In this document: one piece after another, positions 16,696 to 24,994 of the stretch | Numbering within the stretch: position 1 is the stretch's first letter | Layout: each line of letters begins with the position of its first letter | Assembly: GCA_027451265.1 (NCBI GenBank) | Contig: DAIDJT010000001.1 | Coordinates: 1-38,054 of the forward strand | DNA: 38,054 bases | Direction: 5' to 3' | DNA from: Bacteroidales bacterium | Lineage (GTDB): Bacteria; Bacteroidota; Bacteroidia; Bacteroidales; VadinHA17 | The notes under the pieces: model-generated | Seen by the model: only the letters and a program-made list of their open reading frames with translations | What the model was told of the DNA's origin: nothing | The model's database searches: none | Program-made: the position numbers and the translations under genes

Positions 16696-16747
16696 ACAAT
16701 AATTCGTGGCTTCGGTGCAGGCGCCGGTTTTCCTCGGAGGGTTTTTA

Positions 16748-16755
16748 TATATTTG
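16748..16755 (+). promoter_or_regulatory. -7 box of the GDP-mannose pyrophosphorylase gene
   Basis: TATATTTG matches TAnnTTTG exactly, 28 bases before the ATG at 16784. The -33 region is only T-rich (GGTTTTC near 16728). It is divergent from the mlaEF promoter in the same 114-base gap. Confidence 0.5.
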
Positions 16756-16783
16756 CGGCAGCACAGGCTGATCAAGAATAATC

Positions 16784-17869
16784 ATGAAAAATCGCTATTT
16801 GCTGATCATGGCCGGCGGTGTCGGAAGCCGCTTCTGGCCGTTGAGCAGGAGGGAGAAGTCAAAACAGTTCCTTGACATTCTGGGGACGGGAGAAACGCTG
16901 ATCCAGATGACCTACCGCCGTTTCAGGGATATATGCCCGGCAGAAAATATTTACGTGGTGACGAACGAGGACAGCAGCGAGACTGTCATCAGCCAGCTGG
17001 GGATTGACGCTGATCATGTGCTTGCCGAGCCGCTCAGGCGCAATACTGCCCCATGCATCGCTTACGGAGTCTTCCGGATCATGTCGGAGAATCCTGAGGC
17101 AGTCATTGCGGTGGCACCCTCTGATCATCTGATAAGAAGGGAGGATGAGTTCAGAAAAGTGATGGATGAGGCTTTCAGGTTCGCCTCGGAGCATGACGCT
17201 TTGCTCACCCTCGGGATAAAACCTGACCGGCCCGAGACGGGGTACGGCTACATCCAGGCCAACACACTGCGGCCTGTAAAGGGGTATGAAGACCTTCACA
17301 AGGTAAAAGCCTTCACCGAGAAACCGGCACTTGCAATGGCGAAGCTTTTCATCGAGAGCGGTGACTTCTACTGGAACAGCGGCATATTTATCTGGAAGGC
17401 ATCCACTATTCTTGATTCATATAACAGGCACCTGCCTGACATCTTCCACACATTCAACGATGGAAGGAAGCTGTTCAGCACTCCCGGGGAGAAGGAGTTC
17501 ATCACCAGGGCATATGCCCAGTGCAGCAGCATCTCTGTTGATTACGGGATCATGGAAAAGGCTGACAACGTGTACGTTATCTGCACTGACCTCGGATGGT
17601 CTGACCTTGGCACCTGGAGCTCACTGTACCTCCATTCGGAGCATGACAGGAATGACAATGCGGTACTCAACTCGAAGGCTTTTACATACAACTCCGAAGG
17701 GAACATCGTCAGCCTTCCCCAGGGCAAGGTGGCGGTCATCCAGGGGCTTGATGACTATATAGTCATTGACAGCGGAGACGTGCTCCTTATTGTTTCGCGT
17801 GAGCAGGAGCAGAATATCAAGCTTTACCTGGAGGATGTAGGCCGGGAGGCCGGGGAGAAATACCTGTAA
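16784..17869 (+). CDS. manC: Mannose-1-phosphate guanylyltransferase (GDP-mannose pyrophosphorylase)
   Basis: A 361-residue cytoplasmic nucleotidyltransferase that makes GDP-mannose from GTP and mannose-1-phosphate for envelope glycans. The pyrophosphorylase signature AGGVGSRFWPLSRREKSKQF occupies residues 10-29. Further motifs are PLRRNTAPCIAYG, VAPSDHLI, KPDRPETGYGYIQ, KAFTEKP (sugar-phosphate binding), FYWNSGIFIWKA and IMEKADNVYVI with DLGWSDLGTW. The protein stops after the catalytic domain and short tail, so it lacks the C-terminal isomerase part of bifunctional enzymes; this single-function length is common in Bacteroidota. It is transcribed alone and ends at the hairpin terminator at 17891-17933. 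Confidence 0.92.
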   Translation: MKNRYLLIMAGGVGSRFWPLSRREKSKQFLDILGTGETLIQMTYRRFRDICPAENIYVVTNEDSSETVISQLGIDADHVLAEPLRRNTAPCIAYGVFRIMSENPEAVIAVAPSDHLIRREDEFRKVMDEAFRFASEHDALLTLGIKPDRPETGYGYIQANTLRPVKGYEDLHKVKAFTEKPALAMAKLFIESGDFYWNSGIFIWKASTILDSYNRHLPDIFHTFNDGRKLFSTPGEKEFITRAYAQCSSISVDYGIMEKADNVYVICTDLGWSDLGTWSSLYLHSEHDRNDNAVLNSKAFTYNSEGNIVSLPQGKVAVIQGLDDYIVIDSGDVLLIVSREQEQNIKLYLEDVGREAGEKYL

Positions 17870-17890
17870 TCAGTCAGTTAAGCGGATAAT

Positions 17891-17933
17891 ATGCAAAAAG
17901 CGACAGATCAGAGACCTGCCGCTTTTTTTGCAT
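17891..17933. terminator. Bidirectional hairpin terminator between manC and gldN
   Basis: ATGCAAAAAGCG on the left pairs with CGCTTTTTTTGCAT on the right (two unpaired T), enclosing an 18-base loop. The A-tract and T-tract flank the G/C step on both sides, so it can serve manC on the plus strand and the gld operon on the minus strand; the stop codons are 22 and 18 bases away. Confidence 0.75.
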
Positions 17934-17950
17934 GGATGCAGATAATCTGC

Positions 17951-18805
17951 CTAGTATTCCCAGAGATCCTGTTCAAAATTGAAAATCTCGTTCTTGATCC
18001 TTTCGGCTTCGAAGATCTGTGAGGGGCCCATCTTGTACTGGTTGATTGACCTGTCATCATAGACGTTTGATTCGGCAACGATGTACCCGTTGAACCTGCG
18101 TTGAAGCATCAGGTCCTCAAAGGAGATTCGCTGGGCATCATTGAATGAGTTGAATGCCTCACTCTGTGCCAGGGCCTGTCTTACATCCTCATACCTGACC
18201 CAGAAGAGGCGTCTCTTGACAAGCCTGGAGGTGATGGGGTCATAGCCCATAAAGATGGGGCATATCCCGATGATCCGGACGTCAAGACGCGAATGTTTCT
18301 TGTCAAAGAACCATTCCTCAAGAATCATGAGCTGCTTGATGTCTGCCGGGTTTTCCATGTTTGTCACGGTTGAGTCATGCTCAAAGCCGTCAGCGCCAAC
18401 AACAGCTATTGTGATTGTATCGCGGTTCATCTTTGCCGCAATGTCATTGTACGTAGTGGCTACGGTCATGGCGTCACCATCTGTGGCAGGAACCCTTCCC
18501 GAAAGGATCTCGTTGAGGAGAATGCCCGAGAAGTTCATCCTTCCGTCTGACATCTCCGATGTGAATAGGTTCTTAGCCGCATCGTATTTAAGTGACGGAT
18601 AGTAGAGGTTCAGGTTCATCTTTTCCCTCAGGTCGATAATCCGGTATAGTCTTTTTGACCAGATCACATCTGACTCATTCAGATAGGTGTAATTAACCTT
18701 CTGGTTATCGGGCATCTGCTTTTTGTAGATGTCGCCGAACGACTGGGCCATTGCGCCTGTACAGATCAGGAGGCCTGCGAGGCCTGCCAGAATTGTCCTG
18801 TTCAT
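17951..18805 (-). CDS. gldN: Type IX secretion/gliding protein GldN (PorN)
   Basis: A 284-residue periplasmic protein, signal peptide MNRTILAGLAGLLICTGAMAQ. The mature N-terminus and core carry the GldN pattern: NESDVIWSKRLYRIIDLREKMNLNLYYP (about residues 43-70), a KQLMILEEWFFDKKHSRLDVRIIGICPI stretch (about 157-184) and WVRYEDVR near 203-210. GldN/PorN forms, with the lipoprotein GldK/PorK, the large periplasmic ring attached to the outer membrane in the type IX secretion system. It is the last gene of the porP-gldKLMN series, 18 bases after gldM, followed by the terminator at 17891-17933. Confidence 0.94.
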   Translation of the reverse strand: MNRTILAGLAGLLICTGAMAQSFGDIYKKQMPDNQKVNYTYLNESDVIWSKRLYRIIDLREKMNLNLYYPSLKYDAAKNLFTSEMSDGRMNFSGILLNEILSGRVPATDGDAMTVATTYNDIAAKMNRDTITIAVVGADGFEHDSTVTNMENPADIKQLMILEEWFFDKKHSRLDVRIIGICPIFMGYDPITSRLVKRRLFWVRYEDVRQALAQSEAFNSFNDAQRISFEDLMLQRRFNGYIVAESNVYDDRSINQYKMGPSQIFEAERIKNEIFNFEQDLWEY

Positions 18806-18823
18806 GGTTTGTATCTTCTGTTA

Positions 18824-20467
18824 TTAGTTAATCTTAAGAATGATCGGGTTGAGGTCCCTTGTTTTGCCGTCGGGGCCAACAGCCTTGATCTTTTCAATTA
18901 TAAGTTTCTGTCCGGCACGCAGGCCGCCAATAAGGCTTTTCTGCTTGTCGGTAAGCCTGTTGTTGTTTGATTCAGCGGTGATTTCATAGCCTTTGTCATT
19001 GACAGAGACCGTAAAGCCTGTAACCGTATAGGTAAGGTCGAACTCGAAGTTCTCAAGCACTGCGGTAACCACCTGCTGTGCGGCGGCCACGCTCTTGAGG
19101 ATGTTTCCTTCCTTCATGTTGGCAAACCGTGCCTCGGGGTCAGGCAGTCTCCTGACTCTGAACTCCACTGCCGGGAAGGTCTGCACCTTGCCGTCTATAT
19201 TGGCTGACACGATGATCTCAGCATTCTGACCCACGGTACGGGGCTGTGCCACGTATTCACCACGGTAATCCTTGTATTTTCCCTTTTTGATGTCACCGTT
19301 GGTCATGCGGACGGTAAGCTTGTCTGATCCCACACCCGGGACTGAAATGTCAAGGGGGTTCTGTATCCCCTGGTAGAGGACGTTCATTGCGGTGGGTGAG
19401 ACAACCACGTTGGGTGTGCCCACGGAGTATTTCTGATCAAACTTGTATGTCCTTACGGTGCCGTCCGGAGCCTTCATCCTGATAACACCGCCCCATGATT
19501 TTTCACCTACTGAACCGGCTCTCACGCTGTATACTCCGCGTCCTGATTCATCGATAGGAAGTTGAGTTGCCTGGCTGGTGGGTTCGTACAGGGGGGTTCC
19601 GTCAGGATTGGTTTTCGTTGTATACGGGCCTACGAAAATCTCCAGGTCCTGGGTAGTGTCGGTAGCGGCCACGAAAACACGTGCATCGTACGTATTGCCC
19701 TGCATTACGTATGAAGTGTTGGTTGTGACAGTCGGGACGATATAGTTGAACCTGAATGCACCGGCGTCAATCTGGGTGTAAAGGAAGTTGAGCACATCGG
19801 TCTCGGCGTTGCGGACGTCAACCTGCATCTTTGAAAGGATGGTGATCACTGCCACAAGAGGCATGGTCTGGAAGTTGGCATTTACCCAGTTTTCAGTACC
19901 GGTTTTTTCAAGGTTCTCCGGATCGTCAGTATTGAGAATATCAAGTATTGACTGTTCAGCAGAGGCATCTTTGCCCTCGAGGGTTTCCACAAGGTATTCC
20001 CTGTAGTCTTCCAGCAGGGCCTTCAGATCATTGCCCTTTCCTGCCTGGTTTGCTCCGATAAGTATTTCCGAAGGGATATTGTTTTCGTCTATCTTTTTTA
20101 CCTTGGTGACATCAATCTGGTTGTCGGGAAGGAGTGCTTCTGATTCCGGGCCCTCGGCTGTTGTAATGATCTCAACCTTAAGATCCTGAATGTAATTAAA
20201 AACTTCATCGGCTCTTGCCTTGACCTCATATGCCTTGGTTTTCCAGGTTCCCGCCTTCTCGGGATTCTCTGCCGCGGCAGCATCAAAAGCTGCATAGGTT
20301 ATATCATTCTTTTTGATATAGTTCGCGGTGGTCTTCGTCAGGCTCAGGTCAACCTTCTTGAAAGCCTCGACTGCCTCCTTTGAAACGTTAAGCGCAAGCA
20401 TTGCTGTCAGGATGAGGTACATCATCCCGATCATCTTTTGCCGCGGGGTCTCTTTTCCCTTAGCCAT
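18824..20467 (-). CDS. gldM: Type IX secretion/gliding motor protein GldM (PorM)
   Basis: A 547-residue inner-membrane protein with one N-terminal helix (KMIGMMYLILTAMLALNVSKEAVEAF, about residues 11-36) and a long periplasmic region of helical and Ig-like domains ending in the conserved C-terminal domain (RRLPDPEARFANMKEGNILKSV near 440-460). In known systems the GldM dimer sits inside a GldL pentamer and transmits the energy of proton flow to the outer-membrane ring of GldK/GldN. Length and N-terminal helix agree with the family (about 510-550). It lies 45 bases downstream of gldL and 18 bases upstream of gldN. No Shine-Dalgarno sequence precedes the ATG, as expected in this phylum. Confidence 0.95.
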   Translation of the reverse strand: MAKGKETPRQKMIGMMYLILTAMLALNVSKEAVEAFKKVDLSLTKTTANYIKKNDITYAAFDAAAAENPEKAGTWKTKAYEVKARADEVFNYIQDLKVEIITTAEGPESEALLPDNQIDVTKVKKIDENNIPSEILIGANQAGKGNDLKALLEDYREYLVETLEGKDASAEQSILDILNTDDPENLEKTGTENWVNANFQTMPLVAVITILSKMQVDVRNAETDVLNFLYTQIDAGAFRFNYIVPTVTTNTSYVMQGNTYDARVFVAATDTTQDLEIFVGPYTTKTNPDGTPLYEPTSQATQLPIDESGRGVYSVRAGSVGEKSWGGVIRMKAPDGTVRTYKFDQKYSVGTPNVVVSPTAMNVLYQGIQNPLDISVPGVGSDKLTVRMTNGDIKKGKYKDYRGEYVAQPRTVGQNAEIIVSANIDGKVQTFPAVEFRVRRLPDPEARFANMKEGNILKSVAAAQQVVTAVLENFEFDLTYTVTGFTVSVNDKGYEITAESNNNRLTDKQKSLIGGLRAGQKLIIEKIKAVGPDGKTRDLNPIILKIN

Positions 20468-20512
20468 TTGCTGTTAGTTTAAATGTTAGCTTATTAGTTG
20501 ACGATCTCAATA

Positions 20513-21373
20513 TTACTTCACGTTCATGGCAGCAAGCATGTTGCCATAGACATTATTGAGCGAGCTGAGGTTCTCATTCAGTTTGGCCACCTGTTCACGG
20601 TATTTCTTCGTGTCATCGGCTGAGCCGGTAAGGTCTTTCATCAGGCCTTCCATTCCCTTGTAGATCGTTTCAGCACTCTTCACGTGATCATTGGTGCCGC
20701 GCAGCTGCAGTTCATATGCTGCATTGAGAGCTGAAAGGTTCTTGTTGAGAGCCTCAAGCTTCTCATGGTATGATTTACCGCCTGTCTCGATGGTCTTTGA
20801 TGACTCGCCGATAGCCTGGTATACGTTGCTGGTGTCAGTCATTGACCTTGCGGTCTGCCTTACTGACTCGGAGAGGTTCATCAGTGAGTCATTGGCCTTT
20901 TTGATTGTGCTGGCATACTCATTGGTTGTGGCTGCCAGGTCACCCATGGCGTTGAAGTTCTTTGTAGTTTCGGTGAGCTTCTTCAGGCCCTGGCTGAGGC
21001 TGTCAAACACAGCAGGTGTGATTCCTGCATCGGCAAGCATCTTGTCGAACTGTGAGAGTCCGGCACCGCCGCCATAGCCACCGCCACCGCCGCCACCGCC
21101 GATAGCTGCGAAACCAACCTCTTCACCTGAATAGTTGGGATCAAGCTGCGGGTAAACGAGTTTCCAGTCCGGTTCTTCCTTCAACGGCTCGAATGCCGAA
21201 AAGAAGAAGATGATTGCTTCTGTGATAAGACCCACAGAAAGGAGCAAGCCTGCGTAGGGATAGTGCTGAATCTTAAAGAGAGCACCGATAATTACGACTG
21301 AGGCACCCCAGCCGTAAAGTTTGGACATGAATGCTTTCCATTTACTGGTATGAACAAGTTCCGAGAGGCCCAT
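20513..21373 (-). CDS. gldL: Type IX secretion/gliding motor protein GldL (PorL)
   Basis: A 286-residue inner-membrane protein with two N-terminal helices (about residues 21-35 and 41-60) joined by the family motif ALFKIQHYPYAG. The second helix contains a buried glutamate (Glu52, in LITEAIIFF) at the position of the functionally essential glutamate known in GldL. A conserved segment DWKLVYPQL follows (69-77). A glycine run (residues 92-103: eight Gly, Tyr, three Gly) then links to a cytoplasmic coiled-coil-like region rich in KxLxxLxxxxNLSxLN repeats up to the end. Known role: proton-driven motor with GldM. The glycine run is coded by near-repeats of ccg/cca on the plus strand (21066-21103). 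Confidence 0.94.
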   Translation of the reverse strand: MGLSELVHTSKWKAFMSKLYGWGASVVIIGALFKIQHYPYAGLLLSVGLITEAIIFFFSAFEPLKEEPDWKLVYPQLDPNYSGEEVGFAAIGGGGGGGGYGGGAGLSQFDKMLADAGITPAVFDSLSQGLKKLTETTKNFNAMGDLAATTNEYASTIKKANDSLMNLSESVRQTARSMTDTSNVYQAIGESSKTIETGGKSYHEKLEALNKNLSALNAAYELQLRGTNDHVKSAETIYKGMEGLMKDLTGSADDTKKYREQVAKLNENLSSLNNVYGNMLAAMNVK

Positions 21374-21400
21374 ATATTTACGTTTTTAAGGTTTACGGTA

Positions 21401-22735
21401 TTAGTTATTTACTCCGATATAAGTTCTCACATTGCGGAATCCGACAAATGACTTGGTTGAGTCCTGGTATTCGTAATCCCTTGTTGATGTCTGAAGGAAC
21501 AGAGCAATATCCTTCCATGAGCCGCCCCTGATGACTTTGCGCTTGAGCACGGGAGGATCTTCCGGGCGGGCGTTGTATTCATAGTCGGGGTTGAGGTCAT
21601 GGGTAAAGACATATGATGAGGGATGGTATGCGTTTGAGGTCCATTCGGCCACGTTGCCGGCCATATCAAACAGTCCGTATTCGTTTGGTTCGAAGGAAGC
21701 CACTTTTATTGTATAAACGGCTCCGTCATCGATGTAGTTTCCGCGCAGGGGTTTGAAGTTGGCCAGGAAACAGCCCTGGTAGTTGCGTGTGTAGGGGCCG
21801 CCCCAGGGGTACATCGAGAGGTCAAGGCCGCCGCGTGCTGCATATTCCCATTCGGTCTCCAGCGGGAGCCGGTAGTTGTGAACGTCAGCAATACCCTGTG
21901 CGCGCAGGTGCTCATTCATGAAGTTGGTACGCCACACGCTGAATGCGCGTGCCTGTACCCATGAGACTCCCACTACGGGATAGTCATCATACCCCGGGTG
22001 CCAGAAATAAAGTGTGGCCCACGGTTCATTGAATGAATAGGTGAAGTCCCTTATCCATGCAAGCGTATCAGGGTAGATATTCACCACATGATGCATGATG
22101 AATGAAGAACGGTCTTTCACCTCGGTGGTGTTGCCGTCGAGGTCGGTAACGGTACCTTCGTACTTCTGATCCTTGTAGTTGTACCTGGCCTTGGCTGCCT
22201 GCTTGTAATCAACCCAGAAATATGAGTAGTTCAGGAGCCGGGTGTCCCACTGCTTGTTCCCGTTGAATCTCTCTTCGGGAGGATAGTACATGGTCTCTGC
22301 CACTGCCTGGACGTTTTCGTCTTCCCAGTCTATCTCTTCATCCCAGTTAAGAATGTTGGGCTCCAGTACATTTCCTTCATCATCAGTCCTGAAGAATTCA
22401 TAACCCTCTATGCCTTCCTCTCCCAGTTTTGTCCTGAGGATGGAGTCACGCACCCAGTAGGTGAACTGACGGTATTTATTATTGGTGATCTCTGTCTGGT
22501 CCATCCAGAATGCTTCAACTGTAACTGTCTTTGAGAGGCTGTTCATTGCGCGCAGGGGGTCCTGGTCACTTGGTCCCTGTACAAAGGAACCGGCCGGGAT
22601 GAATGCCATTTCAAACGGCTCCGGCTCATAGAACTTCTTCCTTCCCTGAACGCCTGTCAACTCGCCTGATTCGTAAGAGCCACAGCTGCTTAAAATCAAG
22701 ATCAACGCAAGAGCTAAAAGGGTTACCTTTTTCAT
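21401..22735 (-). CDS. gldK: Type IX secretion lipoprotein GldK (PorK), FGE/sulfatase-modifying fold
   Basis: A 444-residue outer-membrane-associated lipoprotein. The signal peptide ends in the lipobox LSSC (Cys18). The body has the formylglycine-generating-enzyme-like fold used structurally by GldK/PorK: MAFIPAGSFVQGP (about 44-56), FWMDQTEITNNKYRQF (about 77-92), VVGVSWVQARAFSVWR, RLPLETEWEYAARGG, GLFDMAGNVAEWTSNAYHPSSY and the closing RGGSWKD...GFRNVR. In the type IX system it forms the periplasmic ring with GldN. It lies 47 bases downstream of the porP stop and 27 bases upstream of gldL, the same gene order as the porPKLMN operon described in Porphyromonas gingivalis. Confidence 0.94.
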   Translation of the reverse strand: MKKVTLLALALILILSSCGSYESGELTGVQGRKKFYEPEPFEMAFIPAGSFVQGPSDQDPLRAMNSLSKTVTVEAFWMDQTEITNNKYRQFTYWVRDSILRTKLGEEGIEGYEFFRTDDEGNVLEPNILNWDEEIDWEDENVQAVAETMYYPPEERFNGNKQWDTRLLNYSYFWVDYKQAAKARYNYKDQKYEGTVTDLDGNTTEVKDRSSFIMHHVVNIYPDTLAWIRDFTYSFNEPWATLYFWHPGYDDYPVVGVSWVQARAFSVWRTNFMNEHLRAQGIADVHNYRLPLETEWEYAARGGLDLSMYPWGGPYTRNYQGCFLANFKPLRGNYIDDGAVYTIKVASFEPNEYGLFDMAGNVAEWTSNAYHPSSYVFTHDLNPDYEYNARPEDPPVLKRKVIRGGSWKDIALFLQTSTRDYEYQDSTKSFVGFRNVRTYIGVNN

Positions 22736-22782
22736 ATACTCATTAATTTAAATATGCAAGTAATTTTATTTTTTCCTGTCCT

Positions 22783-23727
22783 CTAAAGGAAACGGATACT
22801 CTTGTATCTGGTAACGCTTTTCCCGAGACCAAGGTCGAAGCTGTAAGAAACCATGAACTCATGTGAGCCGCTGGTTCCTTTTCTGATCTCCGATACCGGG
22901 AAGTCATATCCATATCCAATCTTTAGACCGTTATACAATTCTATGCCTGCGAATCCTGTGATTGCGTCACTTATCCTGTAAGAAACGCCACCCCATATCT
23001 TTTTATTGTATCTAACCATACCTGTGGCTAAATATTGTGTTGTGGCGCCGTCATTTACTATAAATACCGAGGGGACGAGCTCAAAGGCAGGGTTTGGAAG
23101 CTGGAAGTAGTAACCGGCGGTGAGATAGTATTGCCGGCTGACATAAGTAGCTGTCTCCGAATATTTTATTTTAGGCTGGTTGAGGTGTGTGACTGAGATG
23201 CCGGCATAGTAATTGACTCCCTGGTAATATACTCCGGCGGAAAAATCAAGTGCCAGAAATGATTCATCATTTTCCGGTATCAGGGGGTCACCTGTCGGAG
23301 GTGTGTGCCCCGGGCCGGAGGGGATGAACCATTCCGGTGATACTGTCTTGTTGAGAACCCCGGCGCTGAAGCCGGCTCCGAGGGTACCGGTACCGAGCGA
23401 AAAGTGCCCGGCATATGAAAGACTGATGTCAATGTCATTGCTGAATCCGTACTTGTCTGACTCAACAAGGAGGCCGGCTCCGCTGCGCAGCCCGAAGAGG
23501 CTGAACGGAGCGCTGACGTTGAAGAGCATTGTGGAGGGTGCTCCGGGAAATCCCACCCATTGCTGCCGGGTAAGGGCTGAGGCCGTGATCATCCCCGTCA
23601 TGCCCGAATATCCCGGATTAAAGGTCTGGGTATTGAACATGTAGTGGCTGAACACCGGGTCCTGCTGGCCGGAGACGATGCCTGCCGGGAGTAATAATGC
23701 GAGGATGAATATCCAGATTTTCTTCAT
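22783..23727 (-). CDS. porP: PorP/SprF family type IX secretion outer-membrane protein
   Basis: A 314-residue beta-barrel protein with a signal peptide (MKKIWIFILALLLPAGIVSG). The mature N-terminus QQDPVFSHYMFNTQTFNPGYSG and the following ALTRQQWVGFPGAPSTMLFNV are the hallmark of the PorP/SprF family. These proteins bind the outer-membrane side of the type IX complex and, in some cases, anchor peptidoglycan-binding or CTD-bearing partners. I chose the ATG at 23727 since it begins the signal peptide; an in-frame start at 23787 would add 20 unrelated residues. It is the first of the five secretion genes, 82 bases after the ureohydrolase-like gene. Confidence 0.92.
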   Translation of the reverse strand: MKKIWIFILALLLPAGIVSGQQDPVFSHYMFNTQTFNPGYSGMTGMITASALTRQQWVGFPGAPSTMLFNVSAPFSLFGLRSGAGLLVESDKYGFSNDIDISLSYAGHFSLGTGTLGAGFSAGVLNKTVSPEWFIPSGPGHTPPTGDPLIPENDESFLALDFSAGVYYQGVNYYAGISVTHLNQPKIKYSETATYVSRQYYLTAGYYFQLPNPAFELVPSVFIVNDGATTQYLATGMVRYNKKIWGGVSYRISDAITGFAGIELYNGLKIGYGYDFPVSEIRKGTSGSHEFMVSYSFDLGLGKSVTRYKSIRFL

Positions 23728-23809
23728 TTCAGGGAGTGCCTGTAAGCCCTTACATATAACGGGTAAAATAAATAAAAAAATATACATGCCACAAAATTGA
23801 GGCCAAAAA

Positions 23810-24979
23810 TCAATGGCCGTATCTGAGCAGTCCGCGCGTCCACCTCACGGGAACCTGGTCACGGTTGGCCATGAGATAGTCTTCGTAGGAACAGGCAATA
23901 TACTGTGGCTCGCCGGCAGAATTGCGTATCTCCATCCACCACCGGTCAGTGATCATGCTCTTGATGAAGATGGCTTCACTCTCCAGGTCACTGAGTGTTA
24001 CGTGATAGCGGGTAAACCTGGAGTTTGACTGGTCACTGAGGAATGAAACCTCATACTGTTTCTGTGAAAAGCCTTCGAGGAAGAACCAGATAAGCTGAGC
24101 TGCCAGGTCAGAGGTCTGCATTCTGTTGTCAAGGGCCGGATTAACCTCAGTAACGGAGAAGATCTTCAGGTTGTCAGAGAGGCCGGCATACCTGGCAAGA
24201 AGACAGATCTCCTCGCCGTAGAAGCCGTTGACTGACGGGAGGAATGTGCCCGGGGCATCTGACTGCCTTACAGAGCCGATGTCAAACAATGCGGCAGCAG
24301 CGTCACGGAAGAGGGGTTCGGTCTCATGAACAGCCGAGCGTACTTCGCCGATGCGCATCATGTCATAATGCCGGCGGTTGAACCTGTTCACCACCTGCTG
24401 GTCAGTGAGGTATGTCTGGTGACCTATGGCTGACAGGTGGGAGAGGCAACTACCGCTGCGGTAGATGAGGTCATTCATCCAGTTGAGCGAGTCAGGCGAC
24501 CGCTTCTCCGGGGTGAAGTCTATACGTGAATCAACCGACACCAGTGACCATTTTTGCTTCCCTGCCGAGAGAGCCCTGTCAATTGCCGGCATCAGGGCGC
24601 TGGTGCCCCCGATTACCACCGGCACGATATCCTGTGAAAGGAGTTGAATAAGCACGTCGCGAAGGCCTGCTATCGTGTCATCAAATGACGCTCCGGGCCT
24701 GAAGTTTCCCAGGTCAGTGACCTTCAGCCTTCCCGGCAGCCTTGAGAAGGAGTAGAGGCTTTTCCTGACAGCATCAGGAGCCTGTGCAGCTCCTGAATTA
24801 ATTGACGAACGGTCATCAGGCACCCCTATGAGTGCCACGGCAAAACCGCCGAGATCACCTATGGGCTCATTGCCGGTATTGACCATCACGTTGTGCGGAA
24901 AGGCCGCAGATCCTTTAAGCGGCTCCACCCCGGGTTTGTCGAGGCAGACGGGATCAATATACTGGTTCAGGTCAATCAT
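23810..24979 (-). CDS. Ureohydrolase (arginase/formimidoylglutamase)-fold protein with degenerate metal site
   Basis: A 389-residue cytoplasmic protein with arginase-family architecture: ALIGVPDDRSS and GAAQAPDAVRKSLY near residues 49-75, VVIGGTSALMPAI (121-133), SVDSRIDF (148-155), LFDIGSVRQSDAPG (231-244) and TEVNPALD (277-284). In active members these loops read GGxHS, DAHxD and SxDxDxxDP and hold two manganese ions. Here the histidine of the first loop is Ser127, the central His of the second is Arg152, and the second Asp of the third is Gly235. At least three ligands are missing, so catalysis is unlikely. It starts 15 bases after topA and precedes porP on the same strand; a role linked to secretion is inference from context. 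Confidence 0.8.
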   Translation of the reverse strand: MIDLNQYIDPVCLDKPGVEPLKGSAAFPHNVMVNTGNEPIGDLGGFAVALIGVPDDRSSINSGAAQAPDAVRKSLYSFSRLPGRLKVTDLGNFRPGASFDDTIAGLRDVLIQLLSQDIVPVVIGGTSALMPAIDRALSAGKQKWSLVSVDSRIDFTPEKRSPDSLNWMNDLIYRSGSCLSHLSAIGHQTYLTDQQVVNRFNRRHYDMMRIGEVRSAVHETEPLFRDAAAALFDIGSVRQSDAPGTFLPSVNGFYGEEICLLARYAGLSDNLKIFSVTEVNPALDNRMQTSDLAAQLIWFFLEGFSQKQYEVSFLSDQSNSRFTRYHVTLSDLESEAIFIKSMITDRWWMEIRNSAGEPQYIACSYEDYLMANRDQVPVRWTRGLLRYGH

Positions 24980-24994
24980 ACATATTATATATGG

